Shown here: positions 25,484 to 34,825 of the stretch, in pieces
Position numbering within the stretch: position 1 is the first letter of the stretch
How the letters are laid out: every line of letters starts with the position of its first letter
Notes under the pieces: generated by a model
The model's input: only the letters and a program-made list of their open reading frames with translations
Database searches by the model: none
Told to the model about the DNA's origin: nothing
Assembly: GCF_024346675.1 (NCBI RefSeq)
Contig: NZ_AP024850.1
Coordinates: 930,001 to 994,000 of the forward strand
Reading direction: 5' to 3'
From: Photobacterium sanguinicancri
GTDB taxonomy: Bacteria > Pseudomonadota > Gammaproteobacteria > Enterobacterales > Vibrionaceae
Length of the DNA stretch: 64,000 nt
Program-made: the position numbers and the translations under genes

Positions 25484-26791
25484 TTAGAAGCGATTAGCAA
25501 AAGTTAGCACAATAGATTGACTATCGTAGTTTGCTTTAAATGTTGAATTGTCGAGTTCGGTATTAGTATAGGAATATTTGAGGCCCGCATCCCACGCAGG
25601 GTTGATCTGATACTGAAGACCAGCTTCAGCAACCGCGTAAGCATCACCTTCCCAGAACTGATATTGTGCCTTGGCTAAGACTGAAATTTCATCTGTGAAC
25701 TTATACTGGGTTTTTACTGCTAAATTTGGGAGAACACGCCATGAGTCGGCGGTTGAATATTTTCCACCTTCATTTTTATCCACATCAACGGAGATCCAGT
25801 GTACGTATAGACCTAGACCAAAGTTGACGTCGAATTTTTCATTAATTTTGTAGCCTTTGTACGCGGAAGAGCCCAAAGTCCAATGGCGAAAAGCAGTAAA
25901 TAGCTGACCATCTCCTGGTTCATAGGTAACACCATCCACCGTAAAAGGTTGGCTTGCGTTACCACGCCTGCGAGTTTCACTTGGAATAAATTCAAACTCA
26001 AAGCTGTTGTTATTGGCAAGCTTGCGTTGGTAATTGATGTATGAAAACGGTTGGTATTCATCAATTAGCTCGGAATTCGAGAGAAATTCGGTAGCCCCAA
26101 ACTGTCCAGAGCTATCTGCGAGATTAACGCCAATACCTAACTCTATGCGATTTTTATAATCAATCGATGATAATTGATAGCTTGCGCGATCTCGACTTTT
26201 ATCTTCGAATGCTGCGTCAGTTAGGGTTACGCCAACAGCAATACCATCTTGTGTTGGTTGAGCACTAAAATAAACACCCTCCGTGCGGTACGGTGAGACA
26301 AAATATTGGTTTACTAAAAATGCGATACCAGCACCAGCGACGACATCACCAGCGTAGTGTCGGTTACCGTGGATTCGACTTAAGCCCACGAAGGTGGCTC
26401 CAGCGTAGGCAGGGATACCCCAAGCTGCACCGTAGCGCGATTGCAAAAAAGCAGCACCAGAAAAGGCTGCAGATGTGTGACCCGATGGAAAAGAGTGCCA
26501 GTTACTGTCATTTGGGCGTTTTCGACCAACAGTATATTTCATTCCTTGGACTATCGCCTGGGTGGAAGCCGTTGCATAGACCAGTTGTTTCGCCCCTTCT
26601 GCATCATCGTACATCCAAGCAGCAAATAACCCTGCTGCAGGAAGTAGTATTTGTAACATGTCACCAGCTTCAACGATATCGCTGTTGACCGTTCGTGTTA
26701 TCTCATTAGGCTCACTTGGCGGACTATTTGCGTAGGTGAGTGGTGCGATTACAAGTAAAGCGGGTAATGAACATCTTAAGCATTGAAGCAT
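25484..26791 (-). CDS. PAP2 phosphatase fused to an outer-membrane beta barrel
   Basis: 435-aa exported protein with signal peptide to about residue 21. Residues about 45-170 are a PAP2 acid phosphatase with all three motifs: KYTVGRKRP, FPSGHTSA, and SRIHGNRHYAGD holding the catalytic His. Residues about 180-435 consist of alternating amphipathic strands and end in TFANRF with a C-terminal Phe, the mark of a BAM-assembled barrel. Family members remove phosphate from lipids such as phosphatidate, undecaprenyl diphosphate or lipid A; which one is unknown. The fusion would place the phosphatase at the outer membrane. Upstream is about 200 bases of AT-rich promoter region. Confidence 0.85.
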   Translation of the reverse strand: MLQCLRCSLPALLVIAPLTYANSPPSEPNEITRTVNSDIVEAGDMLQILLPAAGLFAAWMYDDAEGAKQLVYATASTQAIVQGMKYTVGRKRPNDSNWHSFPSGHTSAAFSGAAFLQSRYGAAWGIPAYAGATFVGLSRIHGNRHYAGDVVAGAGIAFLVNQYFVSPYRTEGVYFSAQPTQDGIAVGVTLTDAAFEDKSRDRASYQLSSIDYKNRIELGIGVNLADSSGQFGATEFLSNSELIDEYQPFSYINYQRKLANNNSFEFEFIPSETRRRGNASQPFTVDGVTYEPGDGQLFTAFRHWTLGSSAYKGYKINEKFDVNFGLGLYVHWISVDVDKNEGGKYSTADSWRVLPNLAVKTQYKFTDEISVLAKAQYQFWEGDAYAVAEAGLQYQINPAWDAGLKYSYTNTELDNSTFKANYDSQSIVLTFANRF

Positions 26792-26994
26792 TATTTATCC
26801 TTAATTTGATATCTCCTTCAACAAAATTATAGAACGAGAATGCATGCTGAAGAGTAATATTTCAAATGTAGTTCAATGTCAAGCCAGTGTAAATGGTTAA
26901 TTTGCACTTAAAAATACGTAAAGGCGGTTCAAATCTTTTCAAATAGTGTGAGTAATTATCTTTTATTACTTTTAGTTATTCTAACGGCAGCCAT

Positions 26995-27156
26995 TTACTG
27001 GCTATTAACTTTTGATTCTAAATCATTTTTTACAATAGCAAGTGCAGATAATGCTATTTTAGGATCTATGTCATTACTCTCTAGCAAGTAAATAAGATCG
27101 ACAGCAAGCTTTATATCTTCTGGTGCATTATCTAGCGGTGATTTTTTTTCGGTCAT
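26995..27156 (-). CDS. rsmS: RsmS/YbaM small protein (DUF2496)
   Basis: 53-aa protein. The core [18 protein letters not shown] and [10 protein letters not shown] align directly with E. coli YbaM (ENAPDDVKLAVDLIVLLE and ALDIVKRDYE). YbaM/RsmS influences secondary metabolism through the Rsm system in Pectobacterium; the mechanism is unclear. It starts 20 bases after the stop of the histone-deacetylase-like gene and ends a minus-strand run. In E. coli it also lies next to priC. Confidence 0.92.
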   Translation of the reverse strand: MTEKKSPLDNAPEDIKLAVDLIYLLESNDIDPKIALSALAIVKNDLESKVNSQ

Positions 27157-27176
27157 GATTATCTCAATAAGAATAT

Positions 27177-28088
27177 TTAAATAAGCGTCAGAGCGGCTTT
27201 TATTAGTTGGCTATGTAATACAACTAATTGTTGGTGATCGGCACGGTAGCCACCACCGACTACAGCCGCAACGGGGATCGCGTGTTGCTTACAATGTGAT
27301 AATACTAAGAGATCACGTTGATAAATACCGTCTTTGCATACATCAAAGTAACCAAGTTCATCATCAGTGTGGATGTCGACACCAGCATCATAAATAACTA
27401 AGTCGGGTTGATGCTGTGCGAGTGCTAACTGCAATATTGGCTGGAAGACCCTCAGGTATTCTTGGGTGGTAGTGTGGCGTGGCAATGCAAGATCTATGGT
27501 TGAGTCTGGTTTTCTTGCGGGGAAATTTGTATCACAATGCACTGAAAAAGTAACAACATTATCCTTATCCGCGCAAAGTGTGGCTGTCCCATCACCATGA
27601 TGTACATCGCAATCAATGATCATCACTTTATCTACATTATCTAAACGCAGCGCTTGGTGTGCCGCTAATGCGAGATCGTTAATCAGACAAAAACCACTAC
27701 CGAACTCATGGTGAGCATGATGGTAGCCGCCACTTAAATGAATGGCCAAGCCGTGCTGGTGGGCAAGTTCTACTGTTCGACAAGTTCCTCCTGCCGATGT
27801 CAGTGTTCGCTGTATTAACTGCTCACTCCACGGAAAACCGATTCGGCGCATTTTTGCTACAGGCAAGGTGTTATTGATTAACGCGTCAACATAATCCGAG
27901 TGGTGAACAGATTTTACCGTATCGATTGAAAGTGGCTGTGGCTGGAAAAAAGCTAATCGTTGTAAATCACTGACATTAAAGGTTTTAAGTATATGGCCAT
28001 ATAAACGGCGGTATTTACTGATCGGGTAGCGGTGCTCTGGTGGTATATCCAGTTGAGAGTAGATGGTGTGATAAACAAGAGGTAGCAT
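27177..28088 (-). CDS. Histone deacetylase-superfamily amidohydrolase
   Basis: 303-aa cytoplasmic zinc hydrolase of the HDAC/acetoin-utilisation/acetylpolyamine family. Catalytic His pair in GGYHHAHH (about 121-128), GSGFCLIND, the zinc-binding DCDVHHGDG (about 160-168), a second zinc Asp in YDAGVDIH, and the C-terminal GGGY with the transition-state Tyr. All catalytic residues are present, so it should remove acyl groups from lysine or polyamines; the substrate is not known. It begins two bases after the priC stop, so it is translated from the same message. Confidence 0.9.
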   Translation of the reverse strand: MLPLVYHTIYSQLDIPPEHRYPISKYRRLYGHILKTFNVSDLQRLAFFQPQPLSIDTVKSVHHSDYVDALINNTLPVAKMRRIGFPWSEQLIQRTLTSAGGTCRTVELAHQHGLAIHLSGGYHHAHHEFGSGFCLINDLALAAHQALRLDNVDKVMIIDCDVHHGDGTATLCADKDNVVTFSVHCDTNFPARKPDSTIDLALPRHTTTQEYLRVFQPILQLALAQHQPDLVIYDAGVDIHTDDELGYFDVCKDGIYQRDLLVLSHCKQHAIPVAAVVGGGYRADHQQLVVLHSQLIKAALTLI

Positions 28089-28090
28089 GT

Positions 28091-28642
28091 TTAGCCCTGA
28101 CGCTCTCTGAACGTTATCTGCTTTTCAATTTGAGCAACTGCAGATTGGCAGCGCTGTACTCGCCCTTCAAGAGCTAATATTTCTTTTTGTAATATCTGTT
28201 GTTCTGCAAGGCTTTGACATCGATTGAGCATCATGGCTTTATCACGGCTCATACCGACTAAACGGCGTTCCCATTCTTGGTGTTTAGCCAAATCTTGGTA
28301 CAATTCATGGATTGGACGCTGTTTGGTGTTGTTTTGCTTAGGTTCGTTTTTTCTGATGGTTTGTGTGGCGAGTTCACGTTGAATCGCTTGTATCTGCGCG
28401 ACGATTTTATCGCAGATATGTGCAGTACGAGAGGCTAATAATCGGCCTGATTGCTGTTCTCGTTGCAGTGATTTTATTTTCTGACTAATTTCTTCAACGC
28501 ATGGTGTCAGTAATTTACTGCGACTTTGAAAGAGTTGTTCATCAAACAAAGGGCGAAATGCTTCACCACGCTGGCGATCAACCGCAGCAGCGTCTTTTAA
28601 TAATTGATCAACGTGTGCTTTTAATCTGGTTACATCAAACAT
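28091..28642 (-). CDS. priC: Primosomal replication protein PriC
   Basis: 183-aa helical protein that reloads DnaB at stalled forks through the PriC restart route. Recognised by the E. coli PriC pattern: LFQSRS near residue 52, then a C-terminal stretch EWERRLVGM, LAEQQILQKEILALEGRVQRCQSAVAQIEKQI which aligns block by block. Very rich in Gln, Arg and Glu, without membrane segments. It lies between the TSUP permease and the HDAC-like gene on the same strand; E. coli has priC directly beside rsmS. Confidence 0.88.
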   Translation of the reverse strand: MFDVTRLKAHVDQLLKDAAAVDRQRGEAFRPLFDEQLFQSRSKLLTPCVEEISQKIKSLQREQQSGRLLASRTAHICDKIVAQIQAIQRELATQTIRKNEPKQNNTKQRPIHELYQDLAKHQEWERRLVGMSRDKAMMLNRCQSLAEQQILQKEILALEGRVQRCQSAVAQIEKQITFRERQG

Positions 28643-28682
28643 ACTGACTGCTCTAAACCTTCGTTGTGATCTGATTTATATA

Positions 28683-29456
28683 TTAGAACCAAGCCTGCCA
28701 AGCCAGCTTACCGGCAAGAATAACAACCACCGTCACAAAGACAGGACGGATAAACTTTGCCCCAAAACGTATTGCTGAATGTGCACCTATATAGGCGCCC
28801 ATCATTAAACATACGCCCATTGTTAATCCTAGCGCGACATTAATATGTCCTAAAATGGCAAAGGTAATCAGAGAGGTAATATTACTGGTGAAATTCATGG
28901 CTTTGGCTAAGCCAGAAGCAAGCAGAATATCTAACCGGTATAATGCCATACTGGAAACGGTCCAAAATGCACCAGTACCGGGGCCAGCGACGCCATCATA
29001 AAACCCTAAGATCCCACCTTGTAACCATTGCTTTTTCTTTAGTTTCTGATCGTCAGTGGGCAGTTGACGCTGCTCTCCTTTAGGCTGAGGGTGCCAAATG
29101 GTATAACCGGCGGCAGCTAAAATGATTAACGGAAGGGCTTTTTCTAGCCATTCAGTACTAATTATGTCGACGATTAGAGTACCGCCGATAGCACCTACCA
29201 AGGTGGCTATAAACGATAACTGCCAGAAGTGCGGTGAAAAGAGCTGTTTACGATAATAAGTCCATGCCGCAGTTGAAGAGGCAAATGTCGCTGCTAATTT
29301 GTTGGTGCCAAGGGCAATATGGGGCGGAAGCCCTAAAGACAAAAGTGCTGGAACGGTAAGCATACCGCCGCCACCTGCAACGGCATCGATAAATCCAGCT
29401 AAAAATGCCACAAGCCCAAGTATTATGAGCGTGGTCGGTTCAATCATTTCTATCAT
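28683..29456 (-). CDS. TSUP/TauE-SafE family permease (YfcA-like)
   Basis: 257-aa inner-membrane protein with about eight helices. The first repeat holds FLAGFIDAVAGGGGMLTVPALLSLGLPPHIALGTNK, the signature of the TSUP family, and the second repeat GFYDGVAGPGTGAFW, both as in E. coli YfcA. The family transports sulfite, sulfonates or other organosulfur acids; substrate not known here. It starts 14 bases after dinG and is probably cotranscribed with it. Confidence 0.9.
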   Translation of the reverse strand: MIEMIEPTTLIILGLVAFLAGFIDAVAGGGGMLTVPALLSLGLPPHIALGTNKLAATFASSTAAWTYYRKQLFSPHFWQLSFIATLVGAIGGTLIVDIISTEWLEKALPLIILAAAGYTIWHPQPKGEQRQLPTDDQKLKKKQWLQGGILGFYDGVAGPGTGAFWTVSSMALYRLDILLASGLAKAMNFTSNITSLITFAILGHINVALGLTMGVCLMMGAYIGAHSAIRFGAKFIRPVFVTVVVILAGKLAWQAWF

Positions 29457-29470
29457 TATGGCAATTCTAT

Positions 29471-31549
29471 TTATTTATGTTCGATAATCCGCTTAAACGG
29501 TGGTAATGAGTCTAATAATGCTTTGCCATAACGGCGTGAAATTACGCGTCGGTCGAGCAAAACTACTCTACCAGAATCTTCTTCTTTTCGCAGTAAACGC
29601 CCAGCAGATTGAATCAGTTTTTTACTCGCTTCTGGTACAGAAATCTGTAAGAACGGGTTCCCACCTCGGCTTTCGATGTATTCCGCGTGTGCTTCTTCAA
29701 CTGGTGAAGTCGGCACGGCAAATGGAATTTTAGTGATGATCAAGTTTTTAAGTAAATCACCAGGTAAATCAAGCCCTTCAGAGAAGCTGCCAGTACCAAA
29801 TAAAATGCTCGGAACCTGATTTTTACAGTTTTCTTTATGTTTTTTTAGAATGGCGTGTCGCGCTTCATCACCTTGAACGAGTAATTGCCATTTATTTTTC
29901 TTGGCGATAGGCTGCAAGCTTTCCGCGACTTTATTCATCTGCCAATAAGAAGAAAACAACACCAAGCTCGCGGTTTCGCCTTCCAAATATTCAGGTAAGG
30001 TTTCAATCAATAGCTCGGTGAATTTATCAGCTTGTGGTTCTAAAGGTAATGCAGGGATCACTAAACGCGCGTTGTTTTGGTAATCAAACGGAGATGCAAG
30101 GGCTAGGAATTTCACACCATCTGATTCAGAAATACCGGCTTGGCGACAAAAATAGGTAAACTGGTTAAGTGCGCGCAAGGTTGCTGAAACTAAAATAGAC
30201 CCCGCGGCACGACTCCATAATAGTTGGTCTAAGCGGTAACCCACTTCGAGTGGTGAAACCTCGATAATATAATCATCTTCACGATCACCGCTTTTTTCAA
30301 TCCACCGTGCAAGAGGGGCACCTTTCTTATTACAAGGCTGCGCCATTAGCGCCCATACCTTTTCAAGATTTTCTAGACGTTGCAGGTAAAAGCCAGACTC
30401 AGCTAAAGCGGGTTCACCTTGACGTGCTGCAATTTCATTATCTTTTAATCGCTCAGAAATTAAGTCATGTAATTTGCCTAACGCTTGTAGTGCCTTCTTA
30501 CTGGCATCTTTACAGCCTTTTGCTTCTTCTTGTAACCAAGCAGGAAGCTCACCGTGTTCAAAGCGATAGATTCCATCTTTGCTAAAATGGCTCGGATCGA
30601 TATTTGCTGCTATTTGGCGCAAGGTTGGAATTAGATGCTGAATATTTTCTTGTAAGGGTGACTGGAAGCGACCTGCTTTACTGTAGTCAGCTAGCTCAGC
30701 GAGTTTCCCGACAGATTGATTGAGCTTTTCTAACCAATTAGTCGCGCCTTTTAAGCTTGCAGCGGCAGATGAAAAGTCACGTGCCACTTGTGGTAAGTGA
30801 TGGGCTTCATCTATTACATAAATGGTTTGCTCCGGTTCAGGCAGAATAATGCCACCACCTAACTCAATGTCAGCCATTAAGAGCGCATGGTTTGCAATAA
30901 TGACATCGGCTTTATCTAAATGTTCGCGTGCCTTAGCAAAAGGGCATTGGCGATGTTTAGGTAAACCTGCGTGACAGCTGTGCTTATCTGCCACAATTTG
31001 TTGCCATACACGGTCAGGTATCTGTTTTGGCCAGCCGTCACGGTCACCATCCCACTTCCCTGATTCATAGGCTTTTTTCATGCGAGTCAAAAGTTCTAAA
31101 TCAGACTTTTTAGGTTTTTCTTGCCAAAAACTCATCTGATCATCGCTCGTTCCATCGCATGACGCCGCTAATTTATGGCCACAACAATAGCGTTGACGCC
31201 CTTTGGCAAGAATAAAGCTGAATTCTTTAGGGTAGATGCGGTTAAACAAGGGTAGGTCTTTATCAATAAGTTGCTCTTGCAATGCGACTGTTGCGGTTGA
31301 AATGAGCAGTTTTTTATTGTTAAACAGCGCAAAAGGGATACCTGCAATCAGATAAGCCAGTGATTTACCGATACCTGTCCCAGCTTCAGCGACCAACATT
31401 CTGTTCTTTTTATGGTATTCACCCGCTAGTGTTTTGGCTATTTCTGCAACTAGGTAGTTTTGAGCACGCCTTGGTCGGAAGTTATCAAGCTGGTTTCCAA
31501 GGTTCTCATAGCATTGCTTGATATCGCTTTTTATTTGGCTGTGTAACAT
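29471..31549 (-). CDS. dinG: ATP-dependent DNA helicase DinG
   Basis: 692-aa superfamily 2 XPD-like 5'-3' helicase acting on D-loops, R-loops and forked DNA. Walker A AEAGTGIGKS (about 53-62), DEAH box VIDEAHHLP (about 245), and C-terminal motifs including RLLRKEEDSGR. Cysteines in YCCGHK, SCDG, SCHAG and QCPF lie in the position of the 4Fe-4S domain. Length is close to E. coli DinG (716). First gene of the minus-strand run dinG-TSUP-priC-HDAC-rsmS. Confidence 0.93.
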   Translation of the reverse strand: MLHSQIKSDIKQCYENLGNQLDNFRPRRAQNYLVAEIAKTLAGEYHKKNRMLVAEAGTGIGKSLAYLIAGIPFALFNNKKLLISTATVALQEQLIDKDLPLFNRIYPKEFSFILAKGRQRYCCGHKLAASCDGTSDDQMSFWQEKPKKSDLELLTRMKKAYESGKWDGDRDGWPKQIPDRVWQQIVADKHSCHAGLPKHRQCPFAKAREHLDKADVIIANHALLMADIELGGGIILPEPEQTIYVIDEAHHLPQVARDFSSAAASLKGATNWLEKLNQSVGKLAELADYSKAGRFQSPLQENIQHLIPTLRQIAANIDPSHFSKDGIYRFEHGELPAWLQEEAKGCKDASKKALQALGKLHDLISERLKDNEIAARQGEPALAESGFYLQRLENLEKVWALMAQPCNKKGAPLARWIEKSGDREDDYIIEVSPLEVGYRLDQLLWSRAAGSILVSATLRALNQFTYFCRQAGISESDGVKFLALASPFDYQNNARLVIPALPLEPQADKFTELLIETLPEYLEGETASLVLFSSYWQMNKVAESLQPIAKKNKWQLLVQGDEARHAILKKHKENCKNQVPSILFGTGSFSEGLDLPGDLLKNLIITKIPFAVPTSPVEEAHAEYIESRGGNPFLQISVPEASKKLIQSAGRLLRKEEDSGRVVLLDRRVISRRYGKALLDSLPPFKRIIEHK

Positions 31550-32083
31550 AACTGCAACGTGTTAAATGACAAGGGCATTGATTATAACACGAACATCTGA
31601 ATGTGAGCGGGGGCAAATAAATTGAACAACTTTGAATCTAAATGAGATTTTGGTCACGAAAATAAACTGAACTCAACATGAATGGGTAGTGAGGTTGTCG
31701 ACAAAACACTAACTTAACTAAAAAAGCAGTGTTTTATAATATAAGTAACTGGATGTTAGTTGGTTTTTCATTTTTTGCAGTTTTTTGTGTTGTTATTTTG
31801 TCTTTGTAAAAAACTATATACCAGCTGTTTTGTGACTTTTTTGCTATTTGTCTTTTTTGCTTTCTATGTTAACTCATTGAAAAGTAGGGGATAAATATTT
31901 TTTGATTAATTTTTTGAACTATTTGACACTTAGGCGAAAACTCTGTCAGGATAGCCACGCAATCAGATTGCTTTAGATGATTATTCTTTTGGTATTAACC
32001 GGGTAGTCCTCTAAAAAAACATAATAGAAAAGGAATTCTGGAAATAGGAATTCCATTCCAAATAAGAAAAGGCAGTGGATCTC
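31550..32083. other. Long AT-rich regulatory region and leader of the porin gene
   Basis: 534 bases between dinG and the porin gene, no coding frame. It is very rich in T runs. The best porin promoter is TTGACA (31923-31928) with a poor -10 near CAGGAT (31947-31952), which leaves a leader of about 125 bases. Three TTTGA repeats lie over and before the -35 element (listed separately). Confidence 0.55.
31901..31926 (+). promoter_or_regulatory. Triple TTTGA repeat overlapping the porin -35 element
   Basis: TTTGA at 31901, 31913 and 31922 (TCAAA on the other strand), spaced 12 and 9 bases, directly before and over the candidate TTGACA. The half-site fits the loose ToxR pattern TNAAA, although the spacing is not the exact 10-base repeat. 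Candidate ToxR site by inference. Confidence 0.35.
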
Positions 32084-33052
32084 ATGAAAAAGACTCTTTT
32101 AGCACTTACAGTTCCAGCACTTCTAGTAGCAGGTTCTGCTTCTGCAGCAGTATCTCTATACGACCAAGATGGTACACAAGTTACTATGTCTGGTGCTGCT
32201 GAAGTTCAGTACATCCTTCGTGCAGAAGATAACATCGCAAAAAAAGACGCATCAATCCGCATTGATGATGGTGACCTAGCACTACGCGTTCAACACGAAG
32301 TTAACGCTAACCTATACGCTCTAGGTGCTATCGAACTAGCTATCGGCGAAAGCAAAGATAACCAAAAAGACGGCGCAAGCATTGGTGACGTTAAAAATGA
32401 CGGCCTGTACGTTGGTCTAGGTGGTGCATTTGGTGAGCTTACTTTCGGTCGCCAACTAGCTATCATCGATGATGCTGGTGTTGGTGTTGACATCGAGCTG
32501 AAAGACACAGCTGGTGTTAACTACGAAGATACTGACATGGATCAGTACATCAAATACCGTTTCTCTGGCGAGAAATTCTGGGCAGGTGCTGGTTACAACA
32601 TCGCTCAAGAAACAAACGGTAAAAAAGGCGAAGAGCTACTAGAAGTTGCTGCTGGTGTTCCATTTGGTGATTTCGAAGCACGCGCTTACTACGCTGACTA
32701 CAAAAACGAACAAACTGTTGCAGAACAAACTGCATGGGATCTAGAGTTCGTTTACGCTGCTGGTCCTATCTACGTTGGTGCACTATACGGCCAATCTGAT
32801 AACGGTGCTGACAAAAACAGCGATATCCAAACTTGGGAACTTGCTGGTTCTTACACTATGGGTAAGAACACATTCGGTCTAGGCTACGCACAGAACTCTG
32901 GCGATGCTAAATCTCAAGACGCAACTAACTTCTACGGTAACGTTGCTCACCAACTAACTGCTAACACTCGTGCATACGTTGAAGTTAGTTACGAAGACCT
33001 AGAAGCAGATAGCGACTTCGGTTACGTAGTTGGTATGGAAGTTAAATTCTAA
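32084..33052 (+). CDS. Major general porin (OmpU/OmpL/OmpH-like)
   Basis: Outer-membrane trimeric porin of 322 aa with signal peptide ending ASA near residue 22. Mature part starts AVSLYDQDGTQVTMSGAAEVQY, has the Gram-negative porin motif GLGGAFGELTFGRQ near residue 108 and ends MEVKF. Codon use is strongly biased toward a few codons (GGT, CTA, GAA, AAC), the sign of very high expression. ATG at 32084 chosen for the signal peptide; a GTG nine bases upstream is in frame but less likely. It resembles Vibrio and Photobacterium porins controlled by ToxR, whose gene lies 7 kb away. Substrate range unknown. Confidence 0.9.
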   Translation: MKKTLLALTVPALLVAGSASAAVSLYDQDGTQVTMSGAAEVQYILRAEDNIAKKDASIRIDDGDLALRVQHEVNANLYALGAIELAIGESKDNQKDGASIGDVKNDGLYVGLGGAFGELTFGRQLAIIDDAGVGVDIELKDTAGVNYEDTDMDQYIKYRFSGEKFWAGAGYNIAQETNGKKGEELLEVAAGVPFGDFEARAYYADYKNEQTVAEQTAWDLEFVYAAGPIYVGALYGQSDNGADKNSDIQTWELAGSYTMGKNTFGLGYAQNSGDAKSQDATNFYGNVAHQLTANTRAYVEVSYEDLEADSDFGYVVGMEVKF

Positions 33053-33096
33053 TAACGCTTTTAGCGAATTAGGAACTAATATTTCCCCCTATATGT

Positions 33097-33124
33097 AAAA
33101 GCTGCCTTCGGGCGGCTTTTTTCG
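33097..33124 (+). terminator. Rho-independent terminator of the porin gene
   Basis: AAAAGCTGCC (33097-33106), TTCG tetraloop, GGCGGCTTTT (33111-33120), then T residues. Strong terminator. Confidence 0.92.
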
Positions 33125-33186
33125 TTTATAGTCGAGGGTAACGGTTAGTTAGTTTGGTATTTTGACGCTTTGAAGGAGTAAAGGTA

Positions 33187-33834
33187 ATGAAAAAAACGAT
33201 TGTTAGCTTAGCCTTAGGTATGCTGCTTGCCGCGACGGCACAAGCAAACACCTTAGAAACGGAATATGGTCTGTCTGTTATGGCAATCAACGGTGTTGCA
33301 GTAAACAGTGATAATGCCATTGCCGACAATACTTACAACATAGCCGAAGGCAAAAATCAGGTGGTTATTCGTGGTGAGAAAATGCTACGTCGCGGCACCC
33401 AAACGGAACTTTTCAGTACTAAACCTTTTATTATGAGTTTTGACAGTACTGATGATGTGGTTATTCGCTTCCCTGAAGCAGCCAATAATTACCGCGCTGC
33501 TGAAACTGAATTTCGTGGTGATGCGCCCAAGTGGAATGTAACTGTCGGTAGTACAGCTTTGCCGTATCAAGCGGAAGTACTACCTGGTAGTGGCGGTTTT
33601 ATTCCTTACTCGGACATCGAGGAATTAGTGGCTAGCTATAACCAAGAAAAAGGTATTGCTTTAGAGCAAGGTAAGCTAACAGATATGACGAAAGCAGCAG
33701 TTGTGGTTAACGATGCAGGTGAAGTCACGATTACAGGTGACTCATTAGCCCAGCTTAAATTGTGGTATACCAAAGCATCAACAAAAGAGAAGAAGGCCTT
33801 CAAGATTTGGATGGCAGAGCAAGAGTTTAAGTAA
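33187..33834 (+). CDS. DUF2057/YccT-family periplasmic protein
   Basis: 215-aa exported protein with signal peptide ending AQA near residue 21. The C-terminal block LAQLKLWYTKASTKEKKAFKIWMAEQ matches E. coli YccT, and the N-terminal part has the same beta-rich pattern. E. coli YccT is reported to restrain curli assembly in the periplasm; whether that holds here is unknown. A good GAAGGAG precedes the ATG. Monocistronic, behind the porin terminator. Confidence 0.85.
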   Translation: MKKTIVSLALGMLLAATAQANTLETEYGLSVMAINGVAVNSDNAIADNTYNIAEGKNQVVIRGEKMLRRGTQTELFSTKPFIMSFDSTDDVVIRFPEAANNYRAAETEFRGDAPKWNVTVGSTALPYQAEVLPGSGGFIPYSDIEELVASYNQEKGIALEQGKLTDMTKAAVVVNDAGEVTITGDSLAQLKLWYTKASTKEKKAFKIWMAEQEFK

Positions 33835-33844
33835 GCGTCATAAT

Positions 33845-33917
33845 CTGTGGTATATGCCACAGCTATCGAGTGTTTAAAGCATGCGTATAAGCTGCATTTA
33901 TGAGTAAAGTGCAGCTT
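33845..33917 (+). terminator. Two hairpins after the DUF2057 gene
   Basis: CTGTGG-N6-CCACAG (33845-33862) and an 8-bp stem AAGCTGCA/TGCAGCTT (33889-33896 with 33910-33917). Neither has a clear T-run, so they may shape the message end rather than terminate by themselves. Confidence 0.4.
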
Positions 33918-34022
33918 GACGATACCTTTTGTGAACGTTCACTTTTAGCGTACTTAGAATAGCATCATCAGATCCGATGCATTCATCATGCTTACAAGTC
34001 CGCACTAGCGGCGTTTTTCAAG

Positions 34023-34388
34023 CTAGTCATCATGGTGGTATCTGCTATGCTCGCGACATGCACGGCAACGTGGCTGAGCGGGATCTTTCAAAAGATCGTC
34101 GGCTTCAATTTCTTCCTCGCAATCGGCACATAGGCCATACATACCTAAAGTTAAGGTGCATACCGCGGCATCCACTTTTTCTATTTTAGCCGCAAGATCT
34201 AATAACGTTGGGATGTAAGATGACTTCGCCATTTTTATTAGTTCATTCAACTCTAACTTTTTCATTGCGGTTAGGTTTGAAATCAGTGCATTTGATATGA
34301 CTTCATGTCTGAGTGATGCAGCCAAGGTTTCGTATTGAGCTTCTAAATTATGTTGAAGCACATCATCTATTCTCTCTGGGGTAGCCAT
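34023..34388 (-). CDS. DksA/TraR-type zinc-finger protein
   Basis: 121-aa protein. The C-terminal part has a C4 zinc finger of the DksA/TraR type: YGLCADCEEEI, then RCRACR, at about residues 85-112. The N-terminal part is a helical hairpin region shorter than in DksA (151 aa), without the clear DxxDxA tip. Members bind in the RNA polymerase secondary channel or act as loosely related zinc proteins; which applies is uncertain. It stands alone, opposite in direction to its neighbours. Confidence 0.82.
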   Translation of the reverse strand: MATPERIDDVLQHNLEAQYETLAASLRHEVISNALISNLTAMKKLELNELIKMAKSSYIPTLLDLAAKIEKVDAAVCTLTLGMYGLCADCEEEIEADDLLKDPAQPRCRACREHSRYHHDD

Positions 34389-34708
34389 AATCTTTTATTC
34401 TTTTTGTTTTATCGTCTTTTTAGTCTAAATCTCTCTAGATTCATTATCCTGATTTGAATCAAACCATTATAAATCTTTATAGTGAAGATCATATATATCC
34501 CTACTTTCAGTTGGTTTTTGTCGGTGATGTCCTCTTATATAGTGTTACCGCGATAAACATCCATAGAGATGCGCCAGCCTCATCACATTGTGCGAGGTTG
34601 GATTTGGTAAATTCAGCTCATATGAAGCGAATATATGTGCGTCATTATCTATGATGCTGTGTTTTCGCCGTTTTCTATCATAGAAAGGAATATATAAAGG
34701 AAATTAAG
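34389..34708. other. Intergenic region before the 38-residue membrane peptide gene
   Basis: 320 bases. A 66-codon open frame at 34454 has no ribosome-binding site and no recognisable protein features. I see nothing else. Confidence 0.5.
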
Positions 34709-34825
34709 ATGGAATATGGATATAAAGAACCCTACAACGCGTTGTATTTTATTGGCTTAATTGTTGCTCTATTATTGCCAACATTACCCGCTAGTTTGAC
34801 ACTGCTCGATATTATTGCCCGCTAG
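34709..34825 (+). CDS. Small single-pass membrane peptide
   Basis: 38-aa open frame starting MEYGYKEPYN and continuing into one hydrophobic helix (LYFIGLIVALLLPTLP, about residues 12-27). It is supported by a good ribosome-binding site AAGGA (34697-34701), seven bases before ATG, and by a strong terminator 37 bases after the stop. No family recognised. The combination argues for a real gene rather than a chance frame. Confidence 0.55.
   Translation: MEYGYKEPYNALYFIGLIVALLLPTLPASLTLLDIIAR

Noticed and set aside
34454..34654. 66-codon open frame
   Set aside because: No ribosome-binding site, no domain or membrane pattern, and no terminator; unlike the 38-residue frame just downstream.
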